The notes: generated by a model from the letters alone, not told the origin. Positions 1 through 9,235 are shown, counted from the first letter of the stretch. The stretch: DNA of 64,000 nucleotides from Haloterrigena salifodinae (GCF_003977755.1 NZ_RQWN01000002.1:744001-808000); one strand, 5' to 3'. Made by a program: numbers and translations.

Positions 1-2
1 CC

Positions 3-431
3 GTCAACGACGACGCGACGACGATCTACGCGACGCTGGTTCTCAAACAGGTCACTCCGGATATCGAGATCATTGCGCGGGCCAACGAGACGGAGAACAT
101 CCCGAAACTCTACCGCGCCGGCGCGGAGTACGTCCTCTCGCTGTCGACGGTGACCGGTCGGATGCTCGCCTCCGTGCTGATCGAGGACGAGGAGATCCTC
201 ACGCCCGAGACGCAGTTCGAACTCGTCCGGACGACCACGCCCCAGATCGCCGGGAAGAGCCTCGGGGAGGTCGACCTGCGGGCGCGGACCGGCTGTACCG
301 TCGTCGCCGTCGAGCGCGACGGCGAACTGTTGACCGACCTCGGCCCGGAGTTCGTCGTCAACACGGACGACGTGTTGATCGTCGCCGGCGACGACGAGGC
401 GATCAACCGGTTCGTCGCACTGGCCTGCTGA
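3..431 (+). CDS. TrkA-type potassium channel/transport regulator, C-terminal part (5'-truncated)
   Basis: The gene enters from the left edge in frame 3, so only about the last 142 residues are present. The first part reads like the end of a Rossmann-type RCK/TrkA-N domain (a stretch ending LYRAGAEYVLSLSTVTG). It is followed by a TrkA-C domain carrying the usual block around SLGEVDLRARTGCTVVAVER and a terminal DDVLIVAGDDEAINRF. TrkA/RCK proteins bind NAD(H) or nucleotides and gate K+ channels or Trk/Ktr transporters at the inner face of the membrane, which matters for a salt-in organism. The missing N-terminus may hold a second RCK domain or an ion-channel pore, so a free regulator cannot be told from a fused channel here. 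Confidence 0.85.
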   Translation, partial: VNDDATTIYATLVLKQVTPDIEIIARANETENIPKLYRAGAEYVLSLSTVTGRMLASVLIEDEEILTPETQFELVRTTTPQIAGKSLGEVDLRARTGCTVVAVERDGELLTDLGPEFVVNTDDVLIVAGDDEAINRFVALAC

Positions 432-473
432 GTCCGCTTCGAACGCACTGATACGCCGATCTTCGACGCGAGC

Positions 474-1430
474 CTATCGGAACGACGGCAGCACGTCCTC
501 CTCGTAGAGTTCGATCGCCTTCTCCTGTTCGTCCCCGACCTGGTGGAAGTAGACGTGGTCGTAGCCGGCCTCGAGCGCCTCTTCGATGCTGTCGATGTGG
601 GCCTGCGCGTCCGGTTCGGTCGTCGTCCCGGCCTCGGCGATGTCCTCCTTCTCGACCATCTGGGCGGCCTGCTCGAAGTGGGCCGGCGTCGGCAGTTCTT
701 GGCCGAGTTCGCCCGGAATCGATCCGTTGGGCCACTGCTCGTAGATCGTCTCGATCGCCGCCGCCTCGCTATCGGCGTAGCAGCCGTGCAGTTGCGTGTA
801 CTTGGGGCCGTCGCCGCCGGCGTCCTCGTAGGCCTCGACGGGCGCTCCCTTCGGGCCGGAACACCAGAGGCCGTCGGCGTTGTCGGCGGTCCACTTCGCG
901 GTCTGCGGACCGAACGCGCTGGCGATCGTCGTCGGCTGTTCGTCGGGACAGGTGTAGAGTCGAGCGTTCTCGACCGTGTAGTGTTCGCCGTGGTGGCTCG
1001 TCGTCTCGCCGGTCCAGAGCTTTCGCATGACGTCCATCGCCTCGTCCAACAGCTCGAGGCGGACGTCGTGTTCCGGCCAGCGCTCCCCGGTGACGTGCTC
1101 GTTCAGGTTCTCGCCGGTGCCGACGCCGAAGGTGAAGCGGTCGCCGAACAGTTCGTCGACGGTGGCGACGGCGTGGGCGACGTTGACCGGGTGGATCCGA
1201 ATCGTCGGACAGGTGACGCCGACGCCGACCTCGATGTCGTCGGTCTCGTTGGCGATCGCGCCTAGCGTCGACCAGACGAAGGGAGACTCGCCTTGCGCCG
1301 AGACCCACGGGTGGAAGTGGTCCGAAATGGAGAGGAAATCGAACCCCGCTTCCTCGGCGCGCCGGGCGATGTCGACGAGTTCGTTCGGGCCGTGCTCCTC
1401 GCTCGAGAGGGTGTATCCGATTTGGGGCAT
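474..1430 (-). CDS. F420-dependent LLM-class oxidoreductase (TIGR03557-like)
   Basis: This 318-residue protein has the single TIM-barrel layout of the luciferase-like monooxygenase superfamily. The N-terminus (MPQIGYTLSSEEHGPNELV) and the following GFDFLSISDHFHPW block match the F420-dependent glucose-6-phosphate dehydrogenase-like branch. In that branch the SDHFHPW region lines the F420 pocket. It would transfer hydride between deazaflavin F420 and an unknown substrate in the cytoplasm. A GVGVTCPTIRIHPVNVAHA block and a FGVGTGENLNEHV block are also as expected. The start is the first Met before the beta-1 strand. The gene stands alone and is convergent with the TrkA-type gene. The substrate cannot be inferred from the neighbours. 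Confidence 0.88.
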   Translation of the reverse strand: MPQIGYTLSSEEHGPNELVDIARRAEEAGFDFLSISDHFHPWVSAQGESPFVWSTLGAIANETDDIEVGVGVTCPTIRIHPVNVAHAVATVDELFGDRFTFGVGTGENLNEHVTGERWPEHDVRLELLDEAMDVMRKLWTGETTSHHGEHYTVENARLYTCPDEQPTTIASAFGPQTAKWTADNADGLWCSGPKGAPVEAYEDAGGDGPKYTQLHGCYADSEAAAIETIYEQWPNGSIPGELGQELPTPAHFEQAAQMVEKEDIAEAGTTTEPDAQAHIDSIEEALEAGYDHVYFHQVGDEQEKAIELYEEDVLPSFR

Positions 1431-1537
1431 TCCCGAGCCGGTACCACGAATCGGCGGGTAACGGTTGACCCTGCGAGGGCAAGAAGTTCCGACGACCGCC
1501 GCTCGTAGCGACGATCCGCGGTAGCGTCGTTGGAAAC

Positions 1538-1625
1538 CTAATCTTTCATCTCGAGCAACGAGAGGACGCCGTCCCAGTCCCCTCGCTCGTACGTTCTCAC
1601 CCTGTACTCGTCGATGCGCTCCGAG
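1538..1625 (-). pseudogene. Possible remnant of a GNAT acetyltransferase N-terminus
   Basis: A minus-strand frame here reads RIDEYRVRTYERGDWDGVLSLLEMKD and then stops. The RVRTYERGDWDG part resembles the first strand and helix of haloarchaeal GNAT N-acetyltransferases, but only about 26 residues remain and there is no plausible complete gene. It may instead be a chance frame. Confidence 0.25.
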
Positions 1626-1844
1626 TGTCCCTGCCCGCCATCGGCTATAGATCGATGGAGCGGCCCTTCATTATGCGGAGGGATGGCCGACCCCGACCCC
1701 TCCCCCGTTTCGTGTACGGTACCGATATGCCGGACAACTACGTCAGATCTCGTTAGCGCGGCTCGAACCCGTCGACGCGACCGCGGTTCGCTGCGAGATA
1801 CAGACGACAACAGCTTTCGAAGTGGAGCCACTGACTGGGAACGA

Positions 1845-3251
1845 ATGGCCACCGAGACCGATGACGGCGACGACGATCGGGTCTACTACGTCATCAGCGA
1901 CCTCCACATCGGCGGCGACGAACAGCTTGAGGACGTCGAGTTTCTCGACGAGTTGCGCTCCTTCCTCGAGCGGCTGGAACGGACCGACGAAAACGCGGAG
2001 CTGATCATCAACGGCGACGCGTTCGGGCTCTGGGAGTTCACGACGGTCGACGGAATCGAGAAGTTCGAGGTCTTAGAGGAGACGTATCCGACGCTGTTCG
2101 AGCAACTCCGGGCGACGGGGGAGAACATCCCAATCACGCTGTTGCCGGGGAACCACGACCACGAACTCGCGGCGTACGACGAGTACGTCGACCGGTTCGC
2201 GGAGTACAACGTCGAGCTCGTGCAGGACCAGACGATCACGAGGCCGGTCGGAGATCAGGCGATCCACTTCGAGCACGGTCACCAGCAGGACGCCAACAAC
2301 CAGATCGAGGACTGGGGGAACCCCCACGCGACGCCGCTCGGCTACTACTACAACACGCTCGTCACGAGCCGGGCGGGCCAACTCTCCGACCGCGGGCGGT
2401 ACAACTGGCTGAAGGACGTACAGGCGGTCACGCCGACCGAGCGGATGCCGATCTGGCTCTTCTCGAAGTACTTCTACAGGGAGATGAACCCGCTGCTACG
2501 GTACTCGCTGGTGCCGTTCCTGTTGCTCTTTAACATCAGCGCCGTCCTCGCGGTGCTGGCTGGGCTGCACCTGGCGGGGATCTGGTCGGTGCCGGTCACC
2601 CAGACGGAAGCGTTCCTCGGCCAGTTCGGCAGGGCCGGCACCGCGGCCTGGTTCCTCCTCACGCTCAACGTCGCCGTCGTCGGCGTGCTCTTGCTCGCGG
2701 GCATTCCGCTGTACTTCATCCGCCGAGACATCAGGAAGACGGTCGACCGCTTCGGCGTCTTCGAGACCGAACTCACCGTCGATCCGGTCGCGTCCTACGA
2801 GGAACGGGCTCGAACGGTCTTCGCGGACGAGCCGGAGACGACGATTTTCTGCTTCGGGCACACCCACCGCCCGATGTTGAAGGAGGTCGACGGCGGCGTG
2901 CTGGTCAACACGGGTACGTGGCTCAAGCGCCTCCACCGCCGGGACGGGATCATCGGCATCCTCCCGCCGGTGTTCTACCCGTCATACCAGCTGGCGGCGG
3001 TCCGCATCGCGCCCGAATCGGCAAGCGAGGGTCGGACCGAGACGGGGACCGAGAGCGCGTTCGCGTCCGATTCGTCGGGTGTCGCCGTCGAGTTCGAACG
3101 GTTCACGAAGCCGAGCCCCGCGACGGAGGAACTGACGCGCACCGAGCGGTTCTTCACGGTCGGTCGCGAGCCCACGCCCGACCTGCCGGATCGCCACGTC
3201 GTCGAGGATCCGGAGCCGGAGACGGTACCCGCGCCGGAAGCGACCGACTGA
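1845..3251 (+). CDS. Membrane-associated calcineurin-like metallophosphoesterase
   Basis: I start this 468-residue protein at the Met that precedes VYYVISDLHIGG; the longer frame upstream has a non-haloarchaeal, poorly acidic composition. The full metallophosphoesterase motif series is present: SDLHIGG (DxH), INGDAFG (GD), LPGNHDHE (GNHD), FEHGHQ (GH) and FCFGHTHRPM (GHTH). These would bind a two-metal centre. After the GH motif there is a hydrophobic helical hairpin at about residues 215-300 with two membrane segments, inserted before the last motif. The enzyme is therefore probably anchored with its catalytic core cytoplasmic. The tail is acidic, Pro/Glu-rich and likely disordered. The substrate is unknown; related archaeal proteins are annotated only as phosphoesterases. 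Confidence 0.85.
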   Translation: MATETDDGDDDRVYYVISDLHIGGDEQLEDVEFLDELRSFLERLERTDENAELIINGDAFGLWEFTTVDGIEKFEVLEETYPTLFEQLRATGENIPITLLPGNHDHELAAYDEYVDRFAEYNVELVQDQTITRPVGDQAIHFEHGHQQDANNQIEDWGNPHATPLGYYYNTLVTSRAGQLSDRGRYNWLKDVQAVTPTERMPIWLFSKYFYREMNPLLRYSLVPFLLLFNISAVLAVLAGLHLAGIWSVPVTQTEAFLGQFGRAGTAAWFLLTLNVAVVGVLLLAGIPLYFIRRDIRKTVDRFGVFETELTVDPVASYEERARTVFADEPETTIFCFGHTHRPMLKEVDGGVLVNTGTWLKRLHRRDGIIGILPPVFYPSYQLAAVRIAPESASEGRTETGTESAFASDSSGVAVEFERFTKPSPATEELTRTERFFTVGREPTPDLPDRHVVEDPEPETVPAPEATD

Positions 3252-3319
3252 TCGACTCGAGTCGGCCGACCGAGTCGCGAATCGAACCCCTTACCCCCGA
3301 CGCGCCGAAACTCGCCCGT

Positions 3320-4321
3320 ATGTCTGCCGTAGTCGACGCAACGGACCTCGAGAAGTCGTACGGCGAGACGACGGCGCTGTCGGGGGCGTCGCTCTCCGTC
3401 TCCGCCGGCGAGGTCTTCGCGCTGATCGGTCCGAACGGGGCCGGGAAGACGACGCTCGTGCGCGCGCTGACCGGAACGACCGAGCCCGATTCCGGCGCGG
3501 CTCGCGTGCTCGGCGAGTCGCCGGCGGCGATCGACCGGGACCGGCTCGGCGTCCTCCCGCAGGATTTCTCGCCGCCGGATCGCCTGAGCGCCCGCGAACT
3601 CCTCGACTACTACGCGGGGCTGTACGACGACCCCCGCGACCCCGACGACGTCCTCGCCGACGTCGGCCTCACGGACGCCGGCGACACCTGGTACGAAGAC
3701 CTCTCGGGCGGCCAGCAGCGCCGGGTCTGCGTCGGCGCGACGCTGGTCAACGACCCCGACGTGCTCTTTCTGGACGAGCCCACGACCGGAATCGATCCCG
3801 CCGGCCGGCGCACCGTCTGGCGGCTGATCGAGGACCTCGCCGACGCGGGGACGACCGTCCTGTTGACGACCCACGACATGGCCGAGGCCGAGCGGCTGGC
3901 CGACCGCGTGGGCCTGCTCGCCGACGGCGCCGTCGTCGCCCGCGGCACCCCCGCGGAGCTCGTCGCCGAACACGGCGGCTCGAGTCGGCTCACGATCACG
4001 ACGACGGCGACTCCCGAGGCCTTCGCTGACCTCGCATATCCGGTCGAACGGCCGGCTCGCGGTCGCGGTCCCCGCGGAGCCCGCGCGGACGGCGCGCTCG
4101 TCGTCCGCGACGTCGGTCCCGCCGAAATCGGGACCGTCGTCGACTACCTCGAGGACCGTGGCCTCGAGTACTCCGGGCTGACGTGGGCCGAACCCGACCT
4201 GGAGGACGTCTACCTCGCGCTGGCCGACGCGACGGAACGCGACCGGACCGGCCGGGCCGACAGGAACGGTGACGGCGAAGCGGACGCCGACGATCTCACT
4301 CGCGCGGGTGAGACGGCGTGA
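3320..4321 (+). CDS. ABC transporter ATP-binding protein (ABC-2 exporter type)
   Basis: This 333-residue ATPase starts at the Met of MSAVVDATDLEKSYGE. It has Walker A GPNGAGKTTL, signature LSGGQQRR, Walker B VLFLDEPTTGIDP and an H-loop in TTHDMAEAE. The roughly 100-residue C-terminal extension is typical of ABC-2 (DrrA/NatA/CcmA-like) ATPases. Its stop overlaps the GTG start of the permease gene by 4 nt, so the two are translationally coupled and form one exporter. Substrates of this class include lipids, drugs, Na+ and polysaccharides; the sequence does not say which. The C-terminal tail is unusually acidic even for this organism. Confidence 0.92.
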   Translation: MSAVVDATDLEKSYGETTALSGASLSVSAGEVFALIGPNGAGKTTLVRALTGTTEPDSGAARVLGESPAAIDRDRLGVLPQDFSPPDRLSARELLDYYAGLYDDPRDPDDVLADVGLTDAGDTWYEDLSGGQQRRVCVGATLVNDPDVLFLDEPTTGIDPAGRRTVWRLIEDLADAGTTVLLTTHDMAEAERLADRVGLLADGAVVARGTPAELVAEHGGSSRLTITTTATPEAFADLAYPVERPARGRGPRGARADGALVVRDVGPAEIGTVVDYLEDRGLEYSGLTWAEPDLEDVYLALADATERDRTGRADRNGDGEADADDLTRAGETA

Positions 4322-5091
4322 CTCGAGTCGGTCGCGTTCGCGCGGCGACGGGCGCGGGCTGGCGGTCGTTCATTCGCCGCCGGACGGCGGTCTTCTTCAC
4401 GTTCTTCTTCCCGGTGATCCTGATCGCCATCTTCGGCGCGCTCGTACAGACGGATCCGACGGGCGGGGGGCTGTTCACGGAGCCGGCGGCCTACTACGTG
4501 CCCGGCTATCTCGCCGTCGTCGTGCTCTTCACGCCGCTGTCGCGGATGGGTAGCGAGGTCGCGCGCCACCGCGAGGGCAACCGCTTCGAGAAGCTCGCGA
4601 CGACGCCGCTGACCCGCGGCGAGTGGCTGCTCGCCCAGACCGCCGTCAACGCCGTGATCATCGGTCTAGCGAGCCTGCTGATCCTCGCGATGGTGGTCGT
4701 CCTGACGGGCGCCGAAATCGCGCTCTCGCCGCTGCTGGTCCCCTACATCCTCGTCGGCGTCGTCGCCTTCTGCAGCGTCGGCGCGATGCTGGGCAGCTAC
4801 ACCGACTCCCAGGACGGCGCCGTCGCCGCCAGCAACGCCATCGGCCTCCCGCTGCTCTTCCTCTCCGAGACGTTCGTCTCGCTCGAGCAACTTCCCGGCT
4901 GGTTCGAGCCGCTGGTGGACCTCTCGCCACTGACCTACTTCGCCCGTGGCGTCCGTGCAGCGACGTACGCCGACGCCGACGTCGCCGGGGTAGCCGGTCT
5001 CGATCCGGCGCTGTCGAACCTCGCCGTGCTGGCGGTCGTCGCCGCGGTCGCGTTCGCCTTCGGCGCGCGATCGATTCCCCGGACGGACTGA
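4318..5091 (+). CDS. ABC-2 type transporter permease
   Basis: This 257-residue membrane protein begins with GTG inside the stop of the upstream ATPase gene (4-nt overlap). I count six hydrophobic segments: one near the N-terminus (TAVFFTFFFPVILIAIFGAL), one after AAYYVPGYL, and four in the second half. The conserved ABC-2 block around SPLTYFARGVRA before the last helix is present. It would form the channel of the exporter energised by the preceding ATPase; one gene pair suggests a homodimeric permease. The gene is convergent with the MFS gene that follows. Confidence 0.9.
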   Translation: MTRVGRVRAATGAGWRSFIRRRTAVFFTFFFPVILIAIFGALVQTDPTGGGLFTEPAAYYVPGYLAVVVLFTPLSRMGSEVARHREGNRFEKLATTPLTRGEWLLAQTAVNAVIIGLASLLILAMVVVLTGAEIALSPLLVPYILVGVVAFCSVGAMLGSYTDSQDGAVAASNAIGLPLLFLSETFVSLEQLPGWFEPLVDLSPLTYFARGVRAATYADADVAGVAGLDPALSNLAVLAVVAAVAFAFGARSIPRTD

Positions 5092-5121
5092 GATCGGACG
5101 GCGGACGCGGGTCGGCTCACG

Positions 5122-6420
5122 TCACGAGTCGGTTTCGAGACTCGCGTCCGCACCCGCGATCAGTAGCGAGCCGACTAGTCCCGCGATTCCCGCGCCGACG
5201 AACGCGGGCGTGTACGTCCCGGCGAGATCGTACGTGAGTCCGGCGAGCCACGGCGCGAGCGATCCCGACACGGCGAACGACAGCGAGACGAGTCCGAAGA
5301 TCGCGTTCGGGTTCGCCGACCCGAAGAGGTCGACCGTGAGCGGCGAGAGCAGCGCGCCGTTGCCGCCGTAGGCGGCGCCGAAGACGACGGCGAAGGCGTA
5401 CAGCCCGATCGCGGAGCCGGCGAGCGGGAGCCACAGCGTCGAGAGGCCCATGACGGCCGAACACGCGACGAACGTCCGGACGTGGCCCAGTCGATCGGCG
5501 AGTCCGCCGATCCCGATGCGCGTGACGGCCGTGGTCGCGCCGACGACGGCGATGGCCGTCGCGCCCGTCCCGTCGCCGAGTCCGGCGTCGCTCGCGTGGG
5601 CGACGACGTGGACGAGCACGACGTACAACGTCGCGTACACGAGCACCCAGCCCGCGAACACCAGCAGGAACGGGCGGGAGAGCGCGACTGCGGCGAGCTC
5701 GCGTCGGTACGTGTCCCAGTCGGGCGGCTCCCGATCCGGAACGCCGTCGGGAAACTCCCGCTCGGCGTCGACGGGAGCGTCGCTCGAGGACGGACCGTCG
5801 GCGAACAGCGGCACGACGCCGGCGACGGCGGCCGCGGAGACGAGGACGAGCGCGAGGATCGCGAGCCGCCACCCCAGCACGGCCACGAGCGCGCTCGCGG
5901 CGGGTGCGAGCGCGACCATTCCGATCCCGAGTCCGGCGGTCGCGATCCCGGTCGCGAGGCCGCGACGGCGGCCGAACCACCGCGGGACGGTCGCGTACGA
6001 GACGACGTAGATCGCGCCGAGGCCGACCGCGGTACAGCCGCCGTAGGCGACGAGGAGGCCGCCATAGGTGTCGGCGCGGCTCGTCCAGAGACCCCCGACC
6101 GCGAGGACGGCCGCGCCGACCGACAGCAGTCGTCGCACGCCGAACCGGTCGGCGAGCACCCCCAGGATCGCCGCCGCAAGGTAGATGACGACCGTCTGCA
6201 GGGAGAAGACGAAGGAGACGCCCGACCGGGAGAGGCCGAGGTCTCGCTGGATCGGCTCGAGAAAGACGCCGAACGCGTAAGAGAGCCCGAAGACGACGAG
6301 CGCGCCGACGAAGCCGCCGGCGACGACGCACCAGCCGCGGTAGAAGTCGAGCCCGCTCGAGTCGACGCCGCGGACGGCGTTCGATCCGCCGTCGGGGGCC
6401 GAGCCGCCGTCGGTTCGCAT
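5122..6420 (-). CDS. MFS transporter, oxalate/formate antiporter (OFA)-like
   Basis: This 432-residue protein has twelve predicted hydrophobic helices and starts at the Met of MRTDGGSAPDGGSNAVRG. The first helix region, FYRGWCVVAGGFVGALVVFGLSYAFGVF, is the characteristic opening of the OFA/monocarboxylate branch of the major facilitator superfamily. A central acidic loop separates the two six-helix bundles. It probably moves an organic anion. It is divergent from the AtoE-like transporter gene, with only 63 nt between the two starts, so both may respond to the same carboxylic-acid signal. A much longer upstream open frame exists only as the antisense of that neighbour and is not coding. Confidence 0.86.
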   Translation of the reverse strand: MRTDGGSAPDGGSNAVRGVDSSGLDFYRGWCVVAGGFVGALVVFGLSYAFGVFLEPIQRDLGLSRSGVSFVFSLQTVVIYLAAAILGVLADRFGVRRLLSVGAAVLAVGGLWTSRADTYGGLLVAYGGCTAVGLGAIYVVSYATVPRWFGRRRGLATGIATAGLGIGMVALAPAASALVAVLGWRLAILALVLVSAAAVAGVVPLFADGPSSSDAPVDAEREFPDGVPDREPPDWDTYRRELAAVALSRPFLLVFAGWVLVYATLYVVLVHVVAHASDAGLGDGTGATAIAVVGATTAVTRIGIGGLADRLGHVRTFVACSAVMGLSTLWLPLAGSAIGLYAFAVVFGAAYGGNGALLSPLTVDLFGSANPNAIFGLVSLSFAVSGSLAPWLAGLTYDLAGTYTPAFVGAGIAGLVGSLLIAGADASLETDS

Positions 6421-6444
6421 TTGATTCGAATCCCCATGCCGTGG

Positions 6445-6460
6445 CACATAATATTTATCA
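6445..6460. promoter_or_regulatory. Shared AT-rich core promoter for two divergent transporter genes
   Basis: The 63-nt gap between the two divergent starts contains a single AT-rich patch (ATAATATTTAT). Its centre at about 6452 lies about 32 nt from each start codon. That is where a TATA box would sit for leaderless or nearly leaderless transcripts in both directions. The arrangement is seen directly; promoter activity is inferred. Confidence 0.55.
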
Positions 6461-6483
6461 CGGTGTCTGATGGCAGTTCGCAT

Positions 6484-7950
6484 ATGTCCGCACCGGTGGA
6501 GTCGGAGCCGCGTGGCACCGTCATCGAACGAGCGGGGGAGAGGATCGCGGACGTCGTCGAACGGTGGATGCCGAGCCCGTTCCTGTTCGCGATCATCCTG
6601 TCGTACGTCGTCTTCGTCGTCGGCATGGTCGTCGAGGGGCAGGGACCGACGGAGATGGTCGGCTTCTGGTACGACGGGTTCTGGGCGTTCCTGACATTCG
6701 CGATGCAGATGGTGCTGATCATCATGACCGGATTCGTGATCGCGTACCATCCGCGGGTCAACGACGCGCTCCAGTGGTTGGCGACGTTTCCCGATAACGG
6801 CCGGCAGGCCGTCGTCCTCGTCGGCGTCGTCTCGATGGCGCTGGCCTGGATCCACTGGGGACTGAGCCTCGTCGTCGGCGCCATCTTCGCTCGAGAGATG
6901 GGCAAGGCCGCGTATCGACGGGACATCGACGTCCACTATCCGCTGCTCTGCGTGGCCGGTTACATGGGGCTGGGGCTCACCTGGCACTGGGGTCTGTCGG
7001 GCTCGGCGCCGCTCCTGCTGGCGACGTCGGGCAACGAGTTCATCGAACTCGGCGTCGTCGACGACACCGTCGGCACGTCCGCGACCATCTTCAGCACATA
7101 CGCGCTCGCGCTCACCGGCCTGTCGATCGTCTTCGCGGCGATCGTGCTCTACCTGCTGTCGCCCTCGCCAGAGCGCTCCCGGGACATCTCCGCGTACGTC
7201 TCCGAGGACGAACTGCTCGAGGCGAAGCCGGAGACGGAGCCGACGACCGACGAGTCGGACGATCTCGCGGTCGACGGCGGCTCGCCCGCGACCGACTCGA
7301 CCGGGGGAACCGACGCCCGGCTGCCGGCTGAGAAAATCGATAACAGTCGACTGCTGGGCGGCGTCATCGCGCTGACCGGCGTCGCCGTGGTCGCCTGGCA
7401 ATTCTATTCACAGGGGCTCGACGCGCTGGATCTGAACGTCCTGAACTTCGCGTTCCTCTTCGCCGGGCTGGCGATCTACACGCGGCCGATGGCCTACCGG
7501 GACCGGTTCGGCGAGGCGTCCGAGGCCGCCGCCGGCATCATCCTGCTGTTCCCCTTCTTCGCGGGGATTCAGGGGATGATGGCCGGCTCCGGCCTCGCGG
7601 AGACGATCGCCACCGGGCTGCTCGCCGTCTCGACGCCAGAGACGTTCCCAATCATCGCGTGGATCACCGGCGCGATCGTCAACTTCTTCGTCCCCTCCGG
7701 CGGCGGCGAGTGGATCGTCCTCGGTCCCTCGGTCCTCGAGGCGGCCCACGAACTGGGGATCGAGACCGGCCACGCAACGATGGCCTACGCCGTCGGCGAC
7801 GCCCATACCAATCTGGCGAACCCGTTCTGGGCGCTGCCGCTGCTGGCGATCACGGATATCCGGGCCCGCGAGATGTTCGGCTACGCGGTCGCGATGTTGC
7901 TCGCGCTGATCCCGTTCCTGACGGTCGCGCTGTACGTCCTGCCCTACTGA
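6484..7950 (+). CDS. Short-chain fatty acid transporter, AtoE family
   Basis: This 488-residue polytopic protein starts at MSAPVESEPRGTVIERAGER. The AtoE/TIGR00366 pattern is clear: an N-terminal RWMPSPFLFAIILSYVV helix, repeated long hydrophobic segments, a GLTWHWGLSGSAPLL block and a C-terminal block FVPSGGGEWIVLGPS. That last block is typical of permeases that carry short-chain fatty acids across the membrane. It is longer than usual because a roughly 60-residue acidic loop at about residues 229-288 separates the two halves; this kind of loop is common in halophile proteins. Divergent transcription with an OFA-type carrier supports a role in carboxylic-acid uptake. Confidence 0.9.
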   Translation: MSAPVESEPRGTVIERAGERIADVVERWMPSPFLFAIILSYVVFVVGMVVEGQGPTEMVGFWYDGFWAFLTFAMQMVLIIMTGFVIAYHPRVNDALQWLATFPDNGRQAVVLVGVVSMALAWIHWGLSLVVGAIFAREMGKAAYRRDIDVHYPLLCVAGYMGLGLTWHWGLSGSAPLLLATSGNEFIELGVVDDTVGTSATIFSTYALALTGLSIVFAAIVLYLLSPSPERSRDISAYVSEDELLEAKPETEPTTDESDDLAVDGGSPATDSTGGTDARLPAEKIDNSRLLGGVIALTGVAVVAWQFYSQGLDALDLNVLNFAFLFAGLAIYTRPMAYRDRFGEASEAAAGIILLFPFFAGIQGMMAGSGLAETIATGLLAVSTPETFPIIAWITGAIVNFFVPSGGGEWIVLGPSVLEAAHELGIETGHATMAYAVGDAHTNLANPFWALPLLAITDIRAREMFGYAVAMLLALIPFLTVALYVLPY

Positions 7951-7973
7951 CCGGGCGCCGGCATCGGCGGCGA

Positions 7974-8489
7974 TCACGACGAGTCCGTCGCCTCGACGTC
8001 CGCCATCCGTTCCGCGAAGTCCCAGCCGTACACCGTCGCCGGCTCGATCGTGATCGTCACCTCTTCGCGATCGTCGTCCAGTAACTTTCCGGCCAGTTCC
8101 GACTCCGTATCGCCGAGGTACCGCTCGAGGAGGTCCCGAAGCGTCTCCTTCTCCGGGTCGGGGTCGAGCGAAACGGCACCGCGACCCCTGACGCCCGCGT
8201 ACGGCGGCTGGTTCGTCGACACCTCGAAGGCGACCCGGGGATCGGCCTCGAGAAAGGAGACGATATCGGCGGACGCCGCGGTGGCACACCGGAGCCGCCA
8301 CTCGCCGTCAGTTTCGGTCTCGGTCTCGCCGTTCGCAGGCTCGTCGGCCTCCGTTCGCTCGAGGCGGTACCACAGCGAGCACATCCAGAGGTTGTCGGCG
8401 GGCGTTCGACAGGCCAGTCGGATCGGAATCGTCGCGTCCTCGAGAAGGTCGATGATCCTTGTCGGCGAGAGGGTCCCGCGTACTTGCAT
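7974..8489 (-). CDS. Pyridoxamine 5'-phosphate oxidase-like split-barrel protein
   Basis: This 171-residue protein starts at MQVRGTLSPTRIIDLLEDA. It reads as an FMN/F420-binding split barrel: an N-terminal helix, strand IPIRLACRTPADNLWMCSLWYRL, a central acidic loop, and the PRVAFEVSTNQPPYAGVRGRGAV segment that forms the cofactor-binding wall. Such proteins bind FMN, F420 or haem and are often of unknown substrate. It is convergent with the AtoE-like gene (23-nt gap). The start chosen gives the standard length for the family; the upstream frame lacks haloarchaeal composition. Confidence 0.75.
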   Translation of the reverse strand: MQVRGTLSPTRIIDLLEDATIPIRLACRTPADNLWMCSLWYRLERTEADEPANGETETETDGEWRLRCATAASADIVSFLEADPRVAFEVSTNQPPYAGVRGRGAVSLDPDPEKETLRDLLERYLGDTESELAGKLLDDDREEVTITIEPATVYGWDFAERMADVEATDSS

Positions 8490-8551
8490 ACCGTTCGTAC
8501 GACCGCGACGACCAAAATACCGCCACCGAGTGCGGCGTCTCGACGAGCCGC

Positions 8552-9154
8552 TCAGAGCAGCGGGGCGAGCGCGATGGCGAACTCGTAGCCGTAGATGTGG
8601 TTGAGCATCAGGTTGGTGATGACGCCGAGCACGAGGCTCAGGATCCACGCGCCGGCGGCGATGCGGCCAATCCGCGCGTGGGCCGTCCGGCGGAGTTCCG
8701 CGGGCGTGTGCGTTAGACCGAGGATCAGCGCGAACAGCACGACCGGGACTGAGACGATCGAGAGGAGGATGTGGATGGCGAGCATGATCAGATAGACGTA
8801 CTTCACCAGTTGCGGTCCGACGAAGTGCTTCGTGCCGCCGCCGCCGACTTTGAGGAGGTAAAGGACCAGGAACAGGAGGATCAGTCCGAACGCAGTGATC
8901 ATCGCGAACCGGTGTTTCGCGATCTCGCCGGCCCGGATCCAGTACCAGCCCGCAGCCAGTACCACGGTCGCGATCGCGTTGTTGACCGCGATCAGGTCAG
9001 TGAGCAGGTTGACCTGCTCGAGGGAGAGATCCGGATAGATCGGGACGTCGAGGAGGAACGTTCCGAGGACGAGCGTGTAGCCGACGATCGTCAGGAGGAT
9101 CGTGGCGCCGATCGGCTGCTCTCGAAGCCGTCGTCTCGCGTCGGCGGTTGCCAT
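8552..9154 (-). CDS. DUF420 family membrane protein
   Basis: This 200-residue protein has five to six membrane segments and starts at MATADARRRLREQP; a Met 39 nt further upstream is possible. The His-containing helices AKHRFAMITAFGLILLF, KHFVGPQLVKYVYLIMLAIHILLS and RTAHARIGRIAAGAWILSLVLG match DUF420, a family related to bacterial CtaM-like proteins linked to cytochrome oxidase assembly or haem handling. The conserved histidines could ligate haem or metal. No terminal oxidase gene is in view, so the link to respiration rests on the family alone. Confidence 0.82.
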   Translation of the reverse strand: MATADARRRLREQPIGATILLTIVGYTLVLGTFLLDVPIYPDLSLEQVNLLTDLIAVNNAIATVVLAAGWYWIRAGEIAKHRFAMITAFGLILLFLVLYLLKVGGGGTKHFVGPQLVKYVYLIMLAIHILLSIVSVPVVLFALILGLTHTPAELRRTAHARIGRIAAGAWILSLVLGVITNLMLNHIYGYEFAIALAPLL

Positions 9155-9235
9155 TATCGACCGTTGGGAGCAATCCCGTATCTGTCTTGCCATTCCGAAA
9201 CGTCGCTGGCAGAGCTGGCGGCCGGAGGCGGCGCG

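Noticed and set aside
5482-6483. Long plus-strand frame running ahead of the AtoE-like gene
   Set aside because: It is antisense to the MFS gene, Arg/Asp-rich with no domains; the family start lies at 6484.
6421-7401. Minus-strand extension of the MFS gene
   Set aside because: It lies antisense to the AtoE-like gene; the MFS family start is at 6420.
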